From: Euryarchaeota archaeon UBA82
GTDB taxonomy: Archaea > Thermoplasmatota > Poseidoniia > Poseidoniales > Poseidoniaceae
Length of the DNA: 7,541 nucleotides
Direction of reading: 5' to 3'
Assembly: GCA_002496635.1 (NCBI GenBank)
Contig: DAKQ01000135.1
Location: forward strand, 1 to 7,541
Shown piece after piece: positions 6,564 through 7,541 of the stretch; position 1 is the stretch's first letter; each line of letters starts with the position of its first letter. Below the pieces are notes generated by a model. The model worked only from the letters and a program-made list of their open reading frames with translations. It ran no database searches and had not been told where the DNA came from. A program made the translations under genes and the position numbers.

Positions 6564-7541
6564 TCAAGCCAGGATGTTTAACATTCGCTCGAGGGCAAGA
6601 AGTGCCCCCTCCTGAACCTCTTTGGAAACGGTAATTTGATTGTGAATTTCTCCATCCACTAATCGTTCAAGTAAATCCATAAGATAAGCCGGATGAATCA
6701 TGTACATCGTTGAGCATGGACAAATCTCTGGATCAAGGCACTCGATGTGCTTGTCAGGGTGTTGATCTGCAAGTCGAGCAACCATGTTGATTTCAGTCCC
6801 AATGGCAACCTTCGCTCCGGCTTCAAGCCCTGCAACATAGTTCAGAATGTATTGAGTCGAACCATTTGCATCAGAAACTTCGACCGTTTCTTTAGGACAT
6901 TCAGGATGAACAACAACAACTCCATCGGGATGACGATGACGAAAATCTGTAATTTGAGAAGGTTTGAATCGCTTATGGACTGAACAAAAACCATGCCAGA
7001 GAATAATTCGAGCAGTTGAGAGATCGGAACTCGCACCGACACCTGGGGTCCATGTAGGCATTTGGGATTCTTCGATACCCATGGCAAGACCTGTGTTTCT
7101 TCCAAGATGCTGGTCTGGGAAAAAGAGGACTGCTCCGTTGGATCCTGCACGTTCAAATGCCCAATCCAGAACTCCATTCGCATTTGATGAAGTGCAGACT
7201 ACACCTCCATGTCGCCCTACAAAGTCCTTCAAATCAGCACTGCTGTTCATGTAGGTGACTGGAACGAGGTATGACTCGCCTTCTTCTGCAATTGCTACTG
7301 GATCATTACGATGAATTGGATCTTTTAGGTCTGTAGATGACAGCATTTCATTCCATGCTTGTTCGACATCGACAAGTGTAGCCATATCGGCCATTGAACA
7401 ACCGGCTCGAATATTTGGGAGCATGACGACTTGATCGGATGAGGTCAATATATCCGCTGACTCAGCCATGAAATGGACACCACAGAAAACGATGTACTTC
7501 GCATCAGAATCTGCAGCTTTTTGGCTAAGCATGAACGAATC
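6564..7541 (-). CDS. nadA: Quinolinate synthase A (5' end beyond window)
   Basis: A cytoplasmic [4Fe-4S] enzyme that condenses iminoaspartate with dihydroxyacetone phosphate to quinolinate in de novo NAD synthesis. All three cluster cysteines are visible: in RAGCSMAD (codon near 7400), in WHGFCSVH (near 6987) and in DPEICPCSTM (near 6720), the last as the characteristic CPC. Other hallmarks are FCGVHFMAESA, PVTYMNSSAD, FFPDQHLGRNTG and HPECP. The frame is open to the right edge. The residues before the first internal Met read DSF, matching the GDSLxLSxKA segment of the family, so the true start lies outside the window and a few dozen N-terminal residues are missing. No nadB or nadC neighbour is in view. 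The TGA stop directly abuts the TAA of the convergent ferritin-like gene. The enzyme is oxygen-sensitive in characterised members. Confidence 0.96.
   Translation of the reverse strand, partial: DSFMLSQKAADSDAKYIVFCGVHFMAESADILTSSDQVVMLPNIRAGCSMADMATLVDVEQAWNEMLSSTDLKDPIHRNDPVAIAEEGESYLVPVTYMNSSADLKDFVGRHGGVVCTSSNANGVLDWAFERAGSNGAVLFFPDQHLGRNTGLAMGIEESQMPTWTPGVGASSDLSTARIILWHGFCSVHKRFKPSQITDFRHRHPDGVVVVHPECPKETVEVSDANGSTQYILNYVAGLEAGAKVAIGTEINMVARLADQHPDKHIECLDPEICPCSTMYMIHPAYLMDLLERLVDGEIHNQITVSKEVQEGALLALERMLNILA

Noticed and set aside
1..7541. Searched for CRISPR repeats, tRNA, IS ends, toxin-antitoxin pairs or defence genes.
   Set aside because: Coding sequence fills nearly the whole window and I found no direct-repeat array, cloverleaf, transposase or recognisable defence domain. 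The CPBP gene alone is not evidence of a peptide-maturation system, since no small precursor gene is seen.

Overview
The window (about 45% GC by eye, very tightly packed) looks like chromosomal backbone of a prokaryote, most likely a planktonic archaeon of the Thermoplasmatota / marine group II (Poseidoniales) type. That assignment is an inference of moderate-to-low confidence. It rests on the gene mix, on the layout of short divergent and convergent transcription units with almost no intergenic DNA, and on translation signals: two downstream operon genes carry clear Shine-Dalgarno motifs, while most first genes lack a usable one, as in archaea with leaderless transcripts. No rRNA, tRNA, mobile element, CRISPR array or phage gene was seen, and no stretch over 300 bases lacks a gene.

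Layout, left to right. (1) Minus strand: an ABC-2 type exporter made of an ATPase (1661-2443) followed, 2 nt after its stop, by a large polytopic permease (1-1658) that runs off the left edge. (2) Plus strand, divergent across 94 bp: a crotonase-family enoyl-CoA hydratase (2538-3380). (3) Minus strand, abutting the hydratase stop to stop: a three-gene run of XTP/dITP pyrophosphatase (5028-5648), an unrecognised membrane-anchored acidic protein (4105-4998), and a CPBP-family intramembrane metalloprotease homologue (3381-4091). (4) Plus strand, divergent: a CrcB/Fluc fluoride channel (5733-6110) and a small ferritin-like four-helix protein (6144-6563). (5) Minus strand, again abutting stop to stop: quinolinate synthase NadA (6564-7541), whose N-terminus lies beyond the right edge.

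The genes form no single obvious pathway. They cover housekeeping (NAD synthesis, nucleotide-pool sanitation, fluoride detoxification, acyl-CoA metabolism) plus an exporter of unknown substrate and two membrane proteins of unclear role. I see no convincing new defence or mobile system. The observations most worth a second look are the uncharacterised membrane protein between the pyrophosphatase and the CPBP protease, the ferritin-like protein with two apparent ferroxidase-ligand losses, the tandem-duplicated look of the ABC permease, and the zero-gap convergent gene ends.
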